Counted from the first letter of the stretch, positions 7,636 through 17,643 are shown. The stretch: DNA of 64,000 bases from Limnothrix sp. CACIAM 69d (GCA_001913845.2 MKGP02000053.1:124001-188000), one strand, 5' to 3'. The notes: generated by a model not told the origin, from the letters alone. Program-made: numbers and translations.

Positions 7636-9129
7636 CTAGACTCGACTGCCGAGGAACTGCTCGATCGCGTCGGCCTGTTCCCAACCATGGCGCACGCAAT
7701 CACCCAGCGCTACGCCGCCTTCATAGTTGCTGCAAGCAAAGAGGCCAGGCCAATGTTGCAACTCCTGGTGCAAGGTGGCCAAGCGAGACCCATGCCCGAT
7801 CGTGTATTGCGGGATCGCCCGTCGCCAGAGCTTGACCGACAGCACCTTGGGCGGTACGTCCTGTTTCAGCAAAATCTGCCGCACGTCCGCATGAACCATC
7901 TGGGCGATTTCGTCTTCGGTTTTGTGGATCAGGGTGGGGTTTTGTGCGCCGCCAATGAAGTTGATCAGGTGGGCCCAACCTTGGGGAGCGCGTCCCGCAA
8001 ACAGGCTGGAAGCCCAAATGGTTCCTAGGGTTTGCAGGCCCAGGCTGCGGGGAATCAGGTTGCCAAAGCCGCGCAGGGACTGGGCAAAGGCGGTTTCGGG
8101 ATAGGCCAAAATCACGCAGGCAACGGCGGGGTAGGGAATGGCGTTGAGGGCGGTGCTGGCTCGGGGGGCGAGGGGTTCGAGCAGTTGGGCCGTGACGGGA
8201 GCCGGGGTAGCCAGAATGATCGATCGCGCGGTGATCCGTTGGGGGCCATCGGGGCTGGCGATCGTAACCTGGTAAGTGCCTTGGGGATCACGGGCGATCG
8301 CCTCCACCTGCCAACCCAACTTGACCCGATCGCCCAAACCGCTTGCTACCGCTTCCGGCAAGGCTTGCAGTCCCTCGCGGAAGGATCCCAACTCCCCGGA
8401 CTTGGGCTTGGGTAAGCGGGGATCGGCTGGGGGCGCTTGCTTGGCCGCTTGGCGTTTGGCCCAGAGAATCCGCGCAGCTCCGGCTCCCAAGCCACCACCG
8501 GCCGCTTGCATGGCGGCCATTTTGCGGAAGGCCGCCGAAGCGCTGAGGGCGTTGGGATCTCCGGCATAAACCCCCGAGATAAAGGGATCCACGAGGCGCT
8601 CCATGGCTTCTTGGCCCAGGTGGCGAGTGAAGAATTCACGGACGGTTTCTTCACCGCCCCTTGCTGAAATGGCTGCACCCACGATCGGGGGCACAAAACC
8701 CGCCGCGCCTAGCAGCAGTCTGGCTTTGCCCCGATCGCTCAGCAGAGTGGAATTCCAAAATGCGCCGGGACTCATGGGAATGGCTTGTAACCGACCGTCC
8801 CAATAGACAAATCGGGGGAGCTTGCCATCCGCAAACACCAGCTCATCCTGCAAACCCACTTCCACGGAGAGTTTCAGCAGCTCTGGCGTGGGGGCGAAGC
8901 TGTTGGGCCCCTCTTCCCACAGGAACCCATCGGCCGATCGGGTGGTGATGTTGCCGCCCACACGGTTTTGCGCTTCCACCACCAGGGTCGATCGCCCCCG
9001 GTTGCCCGGGTGATTAACCAAGCGGTGGGCAGCGCTCAAGCCCGTTAAACCCGCGCCGACAATCAACACATCGATCTCTGCTGATCGATCCGTTGTCCCT
9101 TCAACCCCAATCGGTGCAGCAACCACCAC
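7636..9129 (-). CDS. hemY: Protoporphyrinogen IX oxidase, HemY type (FAD)
   Basis: Oxidises protoporphyrinogen IX to protoporphyrin IX, the last common step before the heme and chlorophyll branches. The FAD-binding VGAGLTGLSAAHRL is near residue 22. FEGPNSFAPTPE-like text follows (here WEEGPNSF, about 72), and the C-terminal family block EGGVALGDCVRHG closes the FAD site. I prefer the GTG at 9129: aaggag lies eight bases upstream, whereas the in-frame TTG at 9150 puts that Shine-Dalgarno inside the gene. About 497 residues, normal for oxygen-dependent HemY/PPOX. Many cyanobacteria use the unrelated HemJ, so the HemY type is informative. Monocistronic. Confidence 0.93.
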   Translation of the reverse strand: MVVAAPIGVEGTTDRSAEIDVLIVGAGLTGLSAAHRLVNHPGNRGRSTLVVEAQNRVGGNITTRSADGFLWEEGPNSFAPTPELLKLSVEVGLQDELVFADGKLPRFVYWDGRLQAIPMSPGAFWNSTLLSDRGKARLLLGAAGFVPPIVGAAISARGGEETVREFFTRHLGQEAMERLVDPFISGVYAGDPNALSASAAFRKMAAMQAAGGGLGAGAARILWAKRQAAKQAPPADPRLPKPKSGELGSFREGLQALPEAVASGLGDRVKLGWQVEAIARDPQGTYQVTIASPDGPQRITARSIILATPAPVTAQLLEPLAPRASTALNAIPYPAVACVILAYPETAFAQSLRGFGNLIPRSLGLQTLGTIWASSLFAGRAPQGWAHLINFIGGAQNPTLIHKTEDEIAQMVHADVRQILLKQDVPPKVLSVKLWRRAIPQYTIGHGSRLATLHQELQHWPGLFACSNYEGGVALGDCVRHGWEQADAIEQFLGSRV

Positions 9130-9263
9130 AGCTTGATCTCCTTTTTTCAAATTTTCTCAAAACAATTTCAAATTCAAACGCCAGCTCACGAATGGGGCTA
9201 GTTGCGCTAGTGGCGTGACAGGCTTAATGCATTGGGTCAAAGTTGCGGAGCCAGTTGTGGTAA

Positions 9264-9283
9264 CAAAGGGCTTAAGCCCCTTG
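9264..9283. repeat. Dispersed palindrome, copy 1 (caaagggcttaagccccttg)
   Basis: Near-perfect 20-base palindrome centred on cttaag. Closely related copies occur at 17759-17778 and 54844-54863. Confidence 0.75.
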
Positions 9284-9732
9284 CTGCTTAACGATAGCCC
9301 CTTGCTGCTTAACGATCAGGTGACGGTAACAGTCATGTAATTTGACCCAGCGAATTAAGGTAGCCGTACTACTAGTTGCCCTGGCTTCCCTGAGTTCAAT
9401 CAATCGCTTGAAGGACGGGCGATTCCAGGTGCTTGCAGTTATTCACAGGCGCTCGCAGTTGATTTCAGTCGATGCGATCTCGATGCGACTTCAAGCGACG
9501 TGGGATCGATCGAGTGAATTGATTTAATTGTGCGGTTTTTGGGGGCGGGGGCGATCGGGTCTCGGGAGGAGGGGCGATCGGCCGGCCAACCGCTTCTTAA
9601 TTTAACCGCTGATGGTCTTTTATCTTTCTATCGTTATTGAGTTATAAAAACAAATCCAGTAGTGATGCTCCAGACTTTCTGAGTCAACTCATGCTGAGTT
9701 GCCGGCCCTCTCGATGGTGCATCCTGAAAACA

Positions 9733-9764
9733 GAAGGCGATCGCCCGATCGAGCAATCGCCTTC
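9733..9764 (-). terminator. Terminator of the ABC1 kinase gene
   Basis: 9-bp perfect stem gaaggcgat (9733-9741) / atcgccttc (9756-9764). Read on the minus strand it runs on into tgttttc, and it lies about 70 bp after the stop codon at 9832. Confidence 0.65.
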
Positions 9765-9831
9765 CCCTCAAGTAACCCTCAAGCAACCCTGAGCACCAGT
9801 CCCAAGGGATCCAAATCTTCCCGATGATGGC

Positions 9832-11853
9832 CTAACGCAGAGCTGCGATCGGGACGGCCGCCTTGGAATCGGTCATCGGTTGGGGCGATCGCGCCACCAA
9901 CACCTCCCGAATTAACCGGGCGATCGCGCGTTGGGCTAACTCTCCGGCGATCTGTTGACCCAACTGCTGAGTTTCCGGCCGCACCAGGATCCGCGCCGCC
10001 AACTGCAACAGCTTCATTGAATCAAACCCAGGCGTTTCCTGAAGTAACTGCCAAATGCGTTGCAACCGCTCCAGGGTTTCGCGCGGGTCGCTGGGGTTGG
10101 TTCCCGGGTTGGAATTTGCTGGACTGCCTGGGTTGCGGTTCAGGAACTTGCCCCAATTGTCCAGGAGCGATCGCCAAGCACTTTGGCCCGCCGCGTCGAT
10201 CGCTTCCACCAATCGACTGGCGACCTGTTGGCGAATAAATTCCCCCCGCTCCGAAAACAGAAACTCCGCTGCCCGATCGATCCCTTCATTGAGATCATAA
10301 TCGGCGCTGTCCTTGGCATTGCGCAACAGATTTTCTAACCGATTCCAACGAAAATCTCCTTCCCGGAACAGCAAATCTTGCAGCGAAGCCCGCAGTTCTG
10401 GAGCCGGATCCGTGAGCAATCGCTTGGCAATATAAGGATAGGCTTTGCTGAGCACTTTGAATTCCGGATCCACATTGATCGCAATCCCTTCGAGGGTCAC
10501 CAGCGATCGAATAATCAGGGCATAGTAAGCCGGAACTCGAAACGGGTACTCATACATCACCCCTGACAGTTGATCGGTGATGTTTTTGAAATTCAACTCC
10601 GAAACACTCGATCCCAGCGCATTGCTAAACACACCGGATAGGGCTTGGGAAATTGGTTCCAAATTGGTGTCGGGAGTCAAAAAATCCAGCTTCACGTAGT
10701 CTTCCGCCAATCGAGCAAAATCGCGATTCACCATGTGAACCACCGCTTCAATTAGCCCGTAGCGCTGATATTTTTTAACCCGGCTCATCATCCCAAAATC
10801 GAGATAAGCCAGTTGACCGTTGGGCATGGCCAACAGGTTGCCCGGGTGGGGATCCGCATGGAAAAAGCCATGTTCCAGCAATTGCCGCAGGGAACACTGC
10901 ACCCCCACATCCACCAAGTGGGTGGCATCAATGCCTTGTGCGGCCACTTCTTTCAAATTGGTGAGCTTTGTCCCCGAAATCCACTCCATGGTCAACACCC
11001 GCTTACCGGTATATGGCCAATAGATTTTGGGCACATAAATTTCGGGCATGGAGCCGTAGAGTTTGGCAAAGTGCTCTGCGTTGCGCCCTTCTTGGGAATA
11101 GTCCATTTCCTCAAAGATGCGGGCCGCAAACTCATCGGTAATGGCGACTAGGTTGCTTCGCAGTCGCTTGACGTTTTTCATGGCCCATTTGGCAAGGCCA
11201 CGCATGATGTAAACGTCAAGTGTGATTTGCTCCGTGAGTCCGGGTCGTTGCACTTTGACGGCAACGGCTTCCCCGGTTTTTAATTTGCCGCGATAGACCT
11301 GCCCCAAACTGGCGGCGGCGACGGGTTTTTCGCTGAGTTCAGCAAAGCAATTTTCGGGGCGATCGCCCAATTCTTCCTCAATGAATCGGTAGGCAATTTC
11401 ATTCGGAAAAGCCGGCAATTGATCTTGCAGTTGGGTCAGCTCTTCCAAATAAACCGGCGGCACGAGGTCGGGCCGGGTGGAAAGGGCTTGCCCCACTTTG
11501 ATGAAGGCGGGCCCCAACTGAGTCAGCAGTTCTCGTAACTGGCGGGCGCGGCGGGCTTCGTTGCGCTTGACTTGGTTGCTCTGGCGATCGCGCCAAATCG
11601 CAAAGGCAAACGTGAAGCAGGGCCACAAAACGGCGATCGCCCGTTGCAGCACGGCCCACCAGCGTCCTCGATAGGCCGCGTCGATCGCGTCTGGGTCGTA
11701 GTGGGGCGATCGATAGGTTTCGATGTCTTCGTCGTCGGTGGGCCCCTGACTTGGCGATACCGGCGCGGAAACATCCTCTGCTACTGCCCGTGCCTCGATC
11801 GTGGCCCGTTTGGGATCCGTCGCATCAAACACAGGAGTCATCGCTGAAGTCAT
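9832..11853 (-). CDS. ABC1/UbiB-family atypical kinase
   Basis: A 673-residue member of the ABC1 (AarF/UbiB/COQ8) family of atypical protein-kinase-like ATPases. In phototrophs the family is linked to prenylquinone metabolism, plastoglobules and stress. Signatures: KVGQALSTRPDL (KxGQ motif, 119-130), the Ala-rich loop AAASLGQ (179-185), Lys in AVKVQRP (200), the catalytic HADPHPGN (332-339) and DFG (352-354). An acidic, low-complexity N-terminal tail of about 55 residues precedes the domain. A further 300 residues of helical C-terminal region follow it. All key residues are present. The substrate is unknown. A second paralogue starts at 63714. Confidence 0.92.
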   Translation of the reverse strand: MTSAMTPVFDATDPKRATIEARAVAEDVSAPVSPSQGPTDDEDIETYRSPHYDPDAIDAAYRGRWWAVLQRAIAVLWPCFTFAFAIWRDRQSNQVKRNEARRARQLRELLTQLGPAFIKVGQALSTRPDLVPPVYLEELTQLQDQLPAFPNEIAYRFIEEELGDRPENCFAELSEKPVAAASLGQVYRGKLKTGEAVAVKVQRPGLTEQITLDVYIMRGLAKWAMKNVKRLRSNLVAITDEFAARIFEEMDYSQEGRNAEHFAKLYGSMPEIYVPKIYWPYTGKRVLTMEWISGTKLTNLKEVAAQGIDATHLVDVGVQCSLRQLLEHGFFHADPHPGNLLAMPNGQLAYLDFGMMSRVKKYQRYGLIEAVVHMVNRDFARLAEDYVKLDFLTPDTNLEPISQALSGVFSNALGSSVSELNFKNITDQLSGVMYEYPFRVPAYYALIIRSLVTLEGIAINVDPEFKVLSKAYPYIAKRLLTDPAPELRASLQDLLFREGDFRWNRLENLLRNAKDSADYDLNEGIDRAAEFLFSERGEFIRQQVASRLVEAIDAAGQSAWRSLLDNWGKFLNRNPGSPANSNPGTNPSDPRETLERLQRIWQLLQETPGFDSMKLLQLAARILVRPETQQLGQQIAGELAQRAIARLIREVLVARSPQPMTDSKAAVPIAALR

Positions 11854-12712
11854 GGCGAGCGTTGCCTGAACCAGTTACTTAGTTACTAATTGTAAATACT
11901 GTCGCCATCAATCGTTGGGTTTCGGCGGCGATTAATTGACCATGGGACAGCCTTGGAGGGCAAACGGGGAGCTGAGTTCAGTAGAGCGCCACGGCCCGTA
12001 AGGCTCTCCGTGATAGTTCACGGCTAACCGAAATAATCAGAATCATTCCCGAGCTTTCCAATCTTTTTGACAAATCGTCTCGAATCCTTAAGGAACTGGG
12101 CCTTGGCCCATCGAAAAGCCACGGTTTCCTCCATGATGGTTAATTGTTCTCGGCTTTTCGTGCCCTGAAACCCTAACGGAAACGTCGCTTGAAACGTTGG
12201 TGAATCAGGTCTTGAACAATCCTGATTGACTGGAGTAAGGGGAGAAAAAGCCAAGGGCGCAAAGCCTAGAGTGCAAAACCAAAATCCTAAGGGGGACGTG
12301 ATGATGTCGATCGGGCTGGGGGACGATCGCGATCGCAGTGTTTCTCCGCAATTTCAGGGATGCTGAAGCTAATCAATTCCTCCAGCGATCGGATCTTTAT
12401 TCCGATCGGTTCCTGATCTCCCTTTTAGGGATTGATTGCTCGATCGGGTGCAAAACCTCAACCCAGTTCAGGTCAAGTGCTTGACAAATTTTCCAAAATC
12501 AGGCCCAAAATTCCAAAACTAGGTTAAACTTAGGTTAAGAAGCCCTTAAGAAAGCTTCGTTCGCGCCCAACTCACGCCGTTACCGCGATCGCCCAGCGTT
12601 ATCCTCCAACCAGGTGCAATCAGACCTTAACCCTCTGCTCTAACATCTTCCGGAAGCTCGCGATCGCCTCTTCGTCCATTCACAAATCGTGTATGACCTG
12701 GAGGTTATCCCC
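11854..12712. other. Intergenic region with hairpins
   Basis: An 859-bp spacer with a perfect 8-bp hairpin, cgatcgga/tccgatcg with a 7-base loop, at 12386-12408. TTGACA occurs at 12481 without a matching -10 box at 16-18 bp. A 76-codon minus-strand frame (12024-12254), ending in a basic WAKAQFLKDSRRFVKKIG segment, is the only candidate gene, and I cannot support it. Confidence 0.4.
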
Positions 12713-12964
12713 ATGAAAGACCATGCGACCTTTATCGCTCCTTGCTCCACCTATCGCGGCGTAGTTCGCCCCGAGAATTTGGTCTTTAACGCGAACCTCC
12801 AAGAGTTTGCCCAACGAGTTGGCTTCATTTGTAACTTGGAGACCAACGGCAAGCTCTCACCCGAGGCAGCTTTTCATGAACTGCAATCCCTGTGGGCTTC
12901 CCTGGAAGGGAGTTATGAAAACCTTGGCGTTGGCCAAGAACCTTTTGGATCCAATCCGCAATAG
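12713..12964 (+). CDS. Small conserved cyanobacterial protein
   Basis: An 83-residue soluble protein. The central sequence PENLVFNANLQEFAQRV and ICNLETNGKLSPE-type text look familiar from short conserved cyanobacterial proteins of unknown function. It contains one early Cys (APCSTY) and one in the middle (FICN). The start is ATG 12713, since ggaggt lies eight bases upstream; the GTG at 12689 precedes that site and is rejected. The protein appears helical and has no signal peptide. Function unknown. Confidence 0.8.
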   Translation: MKDHATFIAPCSTYRGVVRPENLVFNANLQEFAQRVGFICNLETNGKLSPEAAFHELQSLWASLEGSYENLGVGQEPFGSNPQ

Positions 12965-13255
12965 TGGCCATTTTCGCGACCAACCACTTTAGCGAAGGCT
13001 TTGGATGGTTGCGAGTGGCGCGGTAACCCAAGTTTGGGTTTTTGGCGGATCCACTGTTTGGACTCGCAGACTCACCATTGATGTATTGCCGATTCGCCAT
13101 TGCGGCCTAGCCCCACGGCTGCGCGTAGTTGCTGAATGCTCCATGGTTCGATCGCCCTCCCCCTGCCAGAGACCGTTCTTGGCTAGGTTGGGCCCTGGGG
13201 AGAACGTTAGACTTTGGAGCGTTCAGGCCGTGACTTCAGGGCGAGGGGCCTTCCG

Positions 13256-14185
13256 ATGGTGTTTACAGAAGCTTGGCAATCGGGCAGTGGCGGACAGCAG
13301 CCATTTCCCCATCATTTGGCTCGTGCAATTCGGTTGATTGTGTTGGATATTGACGGCACAATCGCGGGTCGAAATAACCAAATTAATCCCCCGGTTCTGG
13401 CCGCGATCCAAGCGGCTCAGGGCCGGGGTTTGTCTGTCACTATTGCCACGGGGCGCATGTATTGCTCGGCGTTGCGGTTTCATCGGGAGATTCAAACCCC
13501 CCTGCCGCTGATTGCCTATCAGGGGGCTTGGATGGATCAACCAGACCACAGCCAACCGGACGATCGCCCTAAGTCCAAACCGCTGTTTCACCGCCCGCTG
13601 GATCGGACGGTGGCGCGGGAAGTGGTTGACTTTTTGGAGGAGCCGGCCTGGGGCGATCGCCTGTCGGTGCATTTGTATGTGAACGATCGGTTGCTGATTC
13701 GTCAACTGACACCGGCCAGCCAAGACTATGCCGATCGCACGGGTGTGACCCCGATCGAAGTGGGAGATTTTCGGCAGGTGCTGGATCAAGGCCCCGACCC
13801 CACCAAGGTGTTGGCCCTCAGTCCCGATCGCCAGTTAACCCGCGATCTTTTGGAAAAACTACGCCAGCGCTACTGTGCCCAGGAAGCTTACCTCACCACG
13901 TCCGTTTCCACCTTTTTGGAAGTGGCGCACCCGGACGTGAACAAGGGCAATGCGGTGCGGCACTTGGCGGAGCAACAGTTGGGTGTACGGCCGGAGCAGG
14001 TGATGTTTGTAGGCGATAACTTCAATGATTTGGAAGCGATCGCCTATGCCGGTTTGGGGGTGGCCATGGGGGATGCACCGGAACCGGTTAAGGCGATCGC
14101 CCAATGGGTTGCGCCGTCGGTGGCGGAGGATGGGGCTGCTCGGGCGATCGAGCAAGTTTTAGCGGCGCAGGGATCAGCTCATTAG
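13256..14185 (+). CDS. Cof-type HAD-superfamily hydrolase
   Basis: Phosphatase of the HAD superfamily, subclass IIB (Cof). The nucleophile motif DIDGTIAG is near residue 33. Motif II lies in TIATGRM (about 66), Lys in PTKVLAL (about 184), the NKGNAVRHL block is near 226, and motif III/IV GDNFNDLEAI is near 250. The cap domain occupies roughly residues 90-200. Substrates in this family are small sugar or nucleotide phosphates and cannot be read from sequence. I start at ATG 13256 (gaggggcc upstream) rather than the TTG at 13214. It converges with the VOC gene ten bases downstream. Confidence 0.9.
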   Translation: MVFTEAWQSGSGGQQPFPHHLARAIRLIVLDIDGTIAGRNNQINPPVLAAIQAAQGRGLSVTIATGRMYCSALRFHREIQTPLPLIAYQGAWMDQPDHSQPDDRPKSKPLFHRPLDRTVAREVVDFLEEPAWGDRLSVHLYVNDRLLIRQLTPASQDYADRTGVTPIEVGDFRQVLDQGPDPTKVLALSPDRQLTRDLLEKLRQRYCAQEAYLTTSVSTFLEVAHPDVNKGNAVRHLAEQQLGVRPEQVMFVGDNFNDLEAIAYAGLGVAMGDAPEPVKAIAQWVAPSVAEDGAARAIEQVLAAQGSAH

Positions 14186-14195
14186 GCCCCTCAAT

Positions 14196-14639
14196 CTACG
14201 ATTTGGCCAACTTACGTGGCTCCTGCGGCTCATACAGAATCAGACGGTTGCCCGCCGGGTCGATCGCGTCAATTTCCCGGCCGTGGCTCGCAATGCGCAC
14301 TGGCCCCGCCAAGGTGGCCCCCCGATCGCTCACCAGGGCGATCGCTTGATCCAAATCCATAACTTCCAAGCAGAGACAAAAGCCCCCCGTTGCGCCCTGA
14401 AAGCGCTCCATCTGGTCGGGTTGGGGCCGGAAAATTCCTAAGCGCAGACCGCCCGTTAGCCCAAATTCCCAATAGCCCGAACCGATCGATCGCACCGGAT
14501 CTCCCAGGAGCGATCGATAGAACGTGCCCAACTGTCCCCCCATCCCATCCGCCAAAACCACCAGCGCTCCACGATAGTCCAATCGATCCACAGCGCAACT
14601 CCGCAAGCTCGGCTCATCCGGATTAACTGCCCATTCCAC
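14196..14639 (-). CDS. VOC (glyoxalase/bleomycin-resistance fold) protein
   Basis: A 147-residue protein with the paired beta-alpha-beta-beta-beta units of the vicinal oxygen chelate fold. LGTFYRSLLG starts the first unit and the family ending AIDPAGNRLILYEP closes the second; LCLEVMDLDQAI lies between. The single-domain length is normal. Metal ligands are not obvious and no substrate can be assigned. The start is GTG 14639, preceded by gggtagg. It is tail-to-tail with the HAD hydrolase gene. Confidence 0.85.
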   Translation of the reverse strand: MEWAVNPDEPSLRSCAVDRLDYRGALVVLADGMGGQLGTFYRSLLGDPVRSIGSGYWEFGLTGGLRLGIFRPQPDQMERFQGATGGFCLCLEVMDLDQAIALVSDRGATLAGPVRIASHGREIDAIDPAGNRLILYEPQEPRKLAKS

Positions 14640-15309
14640 CCTACCCCAAGCATCCCTTCAGAACATCAGCTTGGGCAAAGATGGAGATCAGCAAATTGGG
14701 GTCAACAGTCACGGGGCCATTAGCCGGTTTTCAACCTGGCATAAGCGTCCGATCTCGCAGTCAATCATCCTGTAGAAGTTGGAAGTTATTGCCAAGCTCG
14801 GATCGCTCTCTTGCAGCACAGTCTTGCGGTTGTGATCTTAAAAAATCCCACTAAAAATAATCTTGTAAATTTCCTTAGATTACCCAACTTTCTGCGGGAA
14901 CTATCATGTATTTCACAGTAATTCAAAAAAATTATGGTCACAGAGCCATGCAAAAAAATATCCAGAATTTTAGAAATTAAACGGGAACCAATTTGGGAAC
15001 CCTTCGTCTGACAAGGCAGAGATGCCAAAAGCTCGTAACAGCAAACTGATCGACTCAGTAACTGGACTGAATCGATCGGCTATAGGAAATTTCAATCCTA
15101 AGCATTTGGGTGTATCGCAATTATTTCGATGCAGGCTTTGGGCTGTGAAATAACGCACCATCAGCAAATCATTGTTTCCCGATCGCTCGAAATACGATTG
15201 CCCAGCCCATGGACTGCGATCGAAATGGCAGGTGAACAAGCCCGTTCATCTGTCTCATCCAGTCGAGATCTAGGGACTTAATCAGCAATATCTGAGGACA
15301 TCAAAAACC
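14640..15309. other. Intergenic region, no gene seen
   Basis: A 670-bp spacer, AT-rich from about 14820 to 15000, between the divergent VOC and RTX genes. It should carry the promoter of the RTX gene. I see tgaggac about ten bases before its ATG but no clear -35/-10 pair. No RNA gene recognised. Confidence 0.4.
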
Positions 15310-17502
15310 ATGGCTACAACACCCACCACGGACACTGTAGTTATTCCAACCTCCACCACCCCAACCACCACATCCGGAACCACGGGCACGACCGGAACCA
15401 CCGGTACGACCACGGGAACCACGGGCACGACTGGCACGACTGGAACCACCGGTACGACCACGGGAACCACCGGTACAACTACGGGTACGACTGGAACCAC
15501 CGGTACAACTACGGGAACCACGGGAACCACCGGTACAACTACGGGTACGACTGGAACCACCGGTACGACTGGAACCACCGGTACGACTGGAACCACCGGT
15601 ACGACTGGAACCACCGGTACAACTGGAACCACGGGTACAACTACGGGTACGACTGGAACCACCGGTACGACTGGAACCACGGGTACAACCCCCGACCCCA
15701 CCGGAACCACAACGGGAGCCGCGATCGACCCGTCCCTTTGCTTCGACGAAAAGTTCTATCTGGATCAAAATCCTGATGTGGTCGCCGCTGTGCAAAGTGG
15801 CTCCATCAAGAGCGCCTATCAGCACTTTCTAACGGTTGGGCAGTTTGAAGATCGCGCCCCTTCGTTGGTCTTCGATCCGAAGGCATATCTGGAATTAAAC
15901 GTTGACCTGAAGATTTCGCTGAAAGCCAGCGGTTTCCGCAGCGCCTTTGAACACTTCATCAAAGCCGGTGTTCAAGAACGGCGGGTGGGCAGCTACTTCT
16001 TCAACCCCAATGAATATCTGAAGACCAACGGCGATGTTGACGGGTTCATTCTGTTCAACAATCTGTCGTTTTCCTACAGCTACAAGCACTTCTTGACTGT
16101 TGGTGTCAAGGAAGGACGCAACAGCGGCACATTCTTTGATGGCAAGTATTATCTGGAAGCCAATCCGGATGCCGCAGCGGCGGTCGCCAGCGGCCAATTC
16201 AGCAGCGCCTTTGCCCATTTCCAAGCGGTTGGTTTTGCCAAGGGTCTCAGCCCTTCACCCAAGTTCAACCAAGATCTTTACCTAGACTTCAACGAAGACC
16301 TTTCCAAGGCCTTCAAGGGCGGACAGGTCAAGAACCTGTTCAAGCACTTCCTGGAATTCGGCATCAAAGAAAAACGGGATGCAGATTTCACGAATTCGCC
16401 TTTGTCTGACCGGCCCAGCGAGGGAGATGATTTCTTCCGGGGTGGTTCCAACAAAGATGTGTTCAATGGCCTGGGTGGTGATGACAAGATCTTTGGTTTC
16501 GGTGGCGATGACATCCTGACGGGAAATGCTGGGGATGACCTGATCTTTGGCGGCGATGGCAATGACTTTATTGTCGGTGGTGCTGGCAAAGATATCCTGG
16601 TGGGCGATCAGGGCGATGATTCGATTCTGGGTGGCGAAGGTGACGACTCGATCGAGGGTGGCTACGGTAAGGATGCCCTGTGGGGTGGTGCTGGTAAGGA
16701 TGTGTTCCTGTTTGGCAAGTTGGATGTGACGGCCACTACGGGTTCCGATTCGTTAACGGGCGGCACGAGCGGATCGACCACGGGTAGCACGACGGGTTCG
16801 ACTTCCACCACGGGGACTACGCTCGGAACCACCACCGGTACAACTGGCACAAGTACAACTGGCACAGGTACAACTGGCACAGGTACAACCGGTACGACGG
16901 GCACAGGTACGACGGGCACAGGTACGACGGGCACGGGCACAACCGGTTCCACGACGGGCAGCAGCTCGATCGACCCCTTGACCGGCGAAGCGACGATTTA
17001 TGACTTCTCAACGAAGGACGATCGAATTGCTCTGGCGGCGAACTTGGGCTTCAAGTCCGGTGGTGATGTGCTGAAAGCCGTGACCCAAAAGGGCCGCGAC
17101 GAAGACGGCAACTTCTTCTCGATCGTCAAGGTTTCCTCGGGCTTCTCGCTGAAGATCTACTCCGAAGCAGAATTGGTTGCCAGCAACTTCCGCATCTTTG
17201 GTCTGCCGGACACCAACACGGGCGGTAGCACGGGTGGTAGCACGGGCGGCGGCAGCAGCACAGGCGGCACCACGGGCGGCGGCACTACGGGTGGTAGCCT
17301 CAGCGGTTCCACAACCAACGTGACGAACATCACCAATATTACGAACATCACCAACATCACGAATATCACCAACATCAGCTTGGGCGGTGGTTTGTTGGGC
17401 CTGCCGCCCGGATTGGCGAAACAGATCGTTGGTGGCAAGCGGACGTTTGACACCTTGCCCCCCGGCATTGGTAAGCGCTTCGGCAAGGGTGATGACGATT
17501 AA
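15310..17502 (+). CDS. Modular RTX-type calcium-binding protein with Gly-Thr-Thr tracts
   Basis: A 730-residue repeat protein. Order of modules: a Thr/Pro leader (1-20); a (G-T-T)n tract (about 22-137); five repeats of about 43 residues with consensus F(D/N)xxxYLxxNxD...HFxxxGxxExR (about 144-362); nine-residue RTX repeats of the GGxGxDxIx type (about 371-468), expected to bind calcium in a parallel beta-roll; a second Gly-Thr-rich tract (about 476-551); an RTX trailer domain beginning [12 protein letters not shown] (about 562-635); a Gly/Ser/Thr linker (636-668); a Thr-Asn-Ile tract (about 670-690); and a basic-acidic tail ending GKGDDD. There is no N-terminal signal peptide, so type I (C-terminal signal) secretion is inferred; no transporter genes lie nearby. 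Probably a surface or extracellular structural protein. Confidence 0.88.
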   Translation: MATTPTTDTVVIPTSTTPTTTSGTTGTTGTTGTTTGTTGTTGTTGTTGTTTGTTGTTTGTTGTTGTTTGTTGTTGTTTGTTGTTGTTGTTGTTGTTGTTGTTGTTGTTGTTTGTTGTTGTTGTTGTTPDPTGTTTGAAIDPSLCFDEKFYLDQNPDVVAAVQSGSIKSAYQHFLTVGQFEDRAPSLVFDPKAYLELNVDLKISLKASGFRSAFEHFIKAGVQERRVGSYFFNPNEYLKTNGDVDGFILFNNLSFSYSYKHFLTVGVKEGRNSGTFFDGKYYLEANPDAAAAVASGQFSSAFAHFQAVGFAKGLSPSPKFNQDLYLDFNEDLSKAFKGGQVKNLFKHFLEFGIKEKRDADFTNSPLSDRPSEGDDFFRGGSNKDVFNGLGGDDKIFGFGGDDILTGNAGDDLIFGGDGNDFIVGGAGKDILVGDQGDDSILGGEGDDSIEGGYGKDALWGGAGKDVFLFGKLDVTATTGSDSLTGGTSGSTTGSTTGSTSTTGTTLGTTTGTTGTSTTGTGTTGTGTTGTTGTGTTGTGTTGTGTTGSTTGSSSIDPLTGEATIYDFSTKDDRIALAANLGFKSGGDVLKAVTQKGRDEDGNFFSIVKVSSGFSLKIYSEAELVASNFRIFGLPDTNTGGSTGGSTGGGSSTGGTTGGGTTGGSLSGSTTNVTNITNITNITNITNITNISLGGGLLGLPPGLAKQIVGGKRTFDTLPPGIGKRFGKGDDD
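15379..15717 (+). repeat. In-frame minisatellite encoding the first Gly-Thr-Thr tract
   Basis: Tandem 9-bp units combine into an 18-bp unit, ggaaccaccggtacgact. Three consecutive perfect copies are at 15553-15606, followed by a one-base variant. All units are multiples of nine, so copy changes keep the frame. Confidence 0.85.
16825..16945 (+). repeat. Second in-frame minisatellite (15-bp units)
   Basis: Tandem 15-bp units of the form ggcacaggtacaact / ggcacaggtacgacg encode repeated Gly-Thr-Gly-Thr-Thr. Exact block boundaries blur into related 9-bp units on both sides. Confidence 0.75.
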
Positions 17503-17643
17503 AACCTGAGTCATTGGGGGTCGGGGCCAAATTACAGAACGGTTCCCGATCGCCAAGATGCTGAGGAGCTAATCGGTTGCGCTGATTCGGCTGCGCTCAT
17601 GTGGTGCGCTTGCATCGGTGGAAGCAAAACCGATAGAGTCTGA

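Larger units (their letters stand above)
9130..9831. other. Intergenic region upstream of the hemY gene
   Basis: Holds the 20-base palindrome at 9264-9283, a direct repeat (agccccttgctgcttaacgat, in two overlapping-style copies around 9275-9316), a possible promoter region for the oxidase gene, and the terminator of the ABC1 kinase gene at 9733-9764. A 61-codon plus-strand frame at 9342 has no coding character and no ribosome-binding site. Confidence 0.45.

Noticed and set aside
12024..12254. 76-codon minus-strand frame upstream of the ABC1 kinase gene
   Set aside because: No family match, no clear ribosome-binding site, poor codon use; kept only as a remark in the spacer entry.
15379..15717. 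Tandem repeat considered as a CRISPR array
   Set aside because: The units are adjacent with no spacers and lie inside a protein-coding frame.
15282..15825. Minus-strand frames reading Val-Pro-Val and Gly-Ser-Ser-Arg-Thr repeats
   Set aside because: They are the complementary reading of the Gly-Thr-Thr minisatellite; low-complexity frames appear in several phases of any such repeat.
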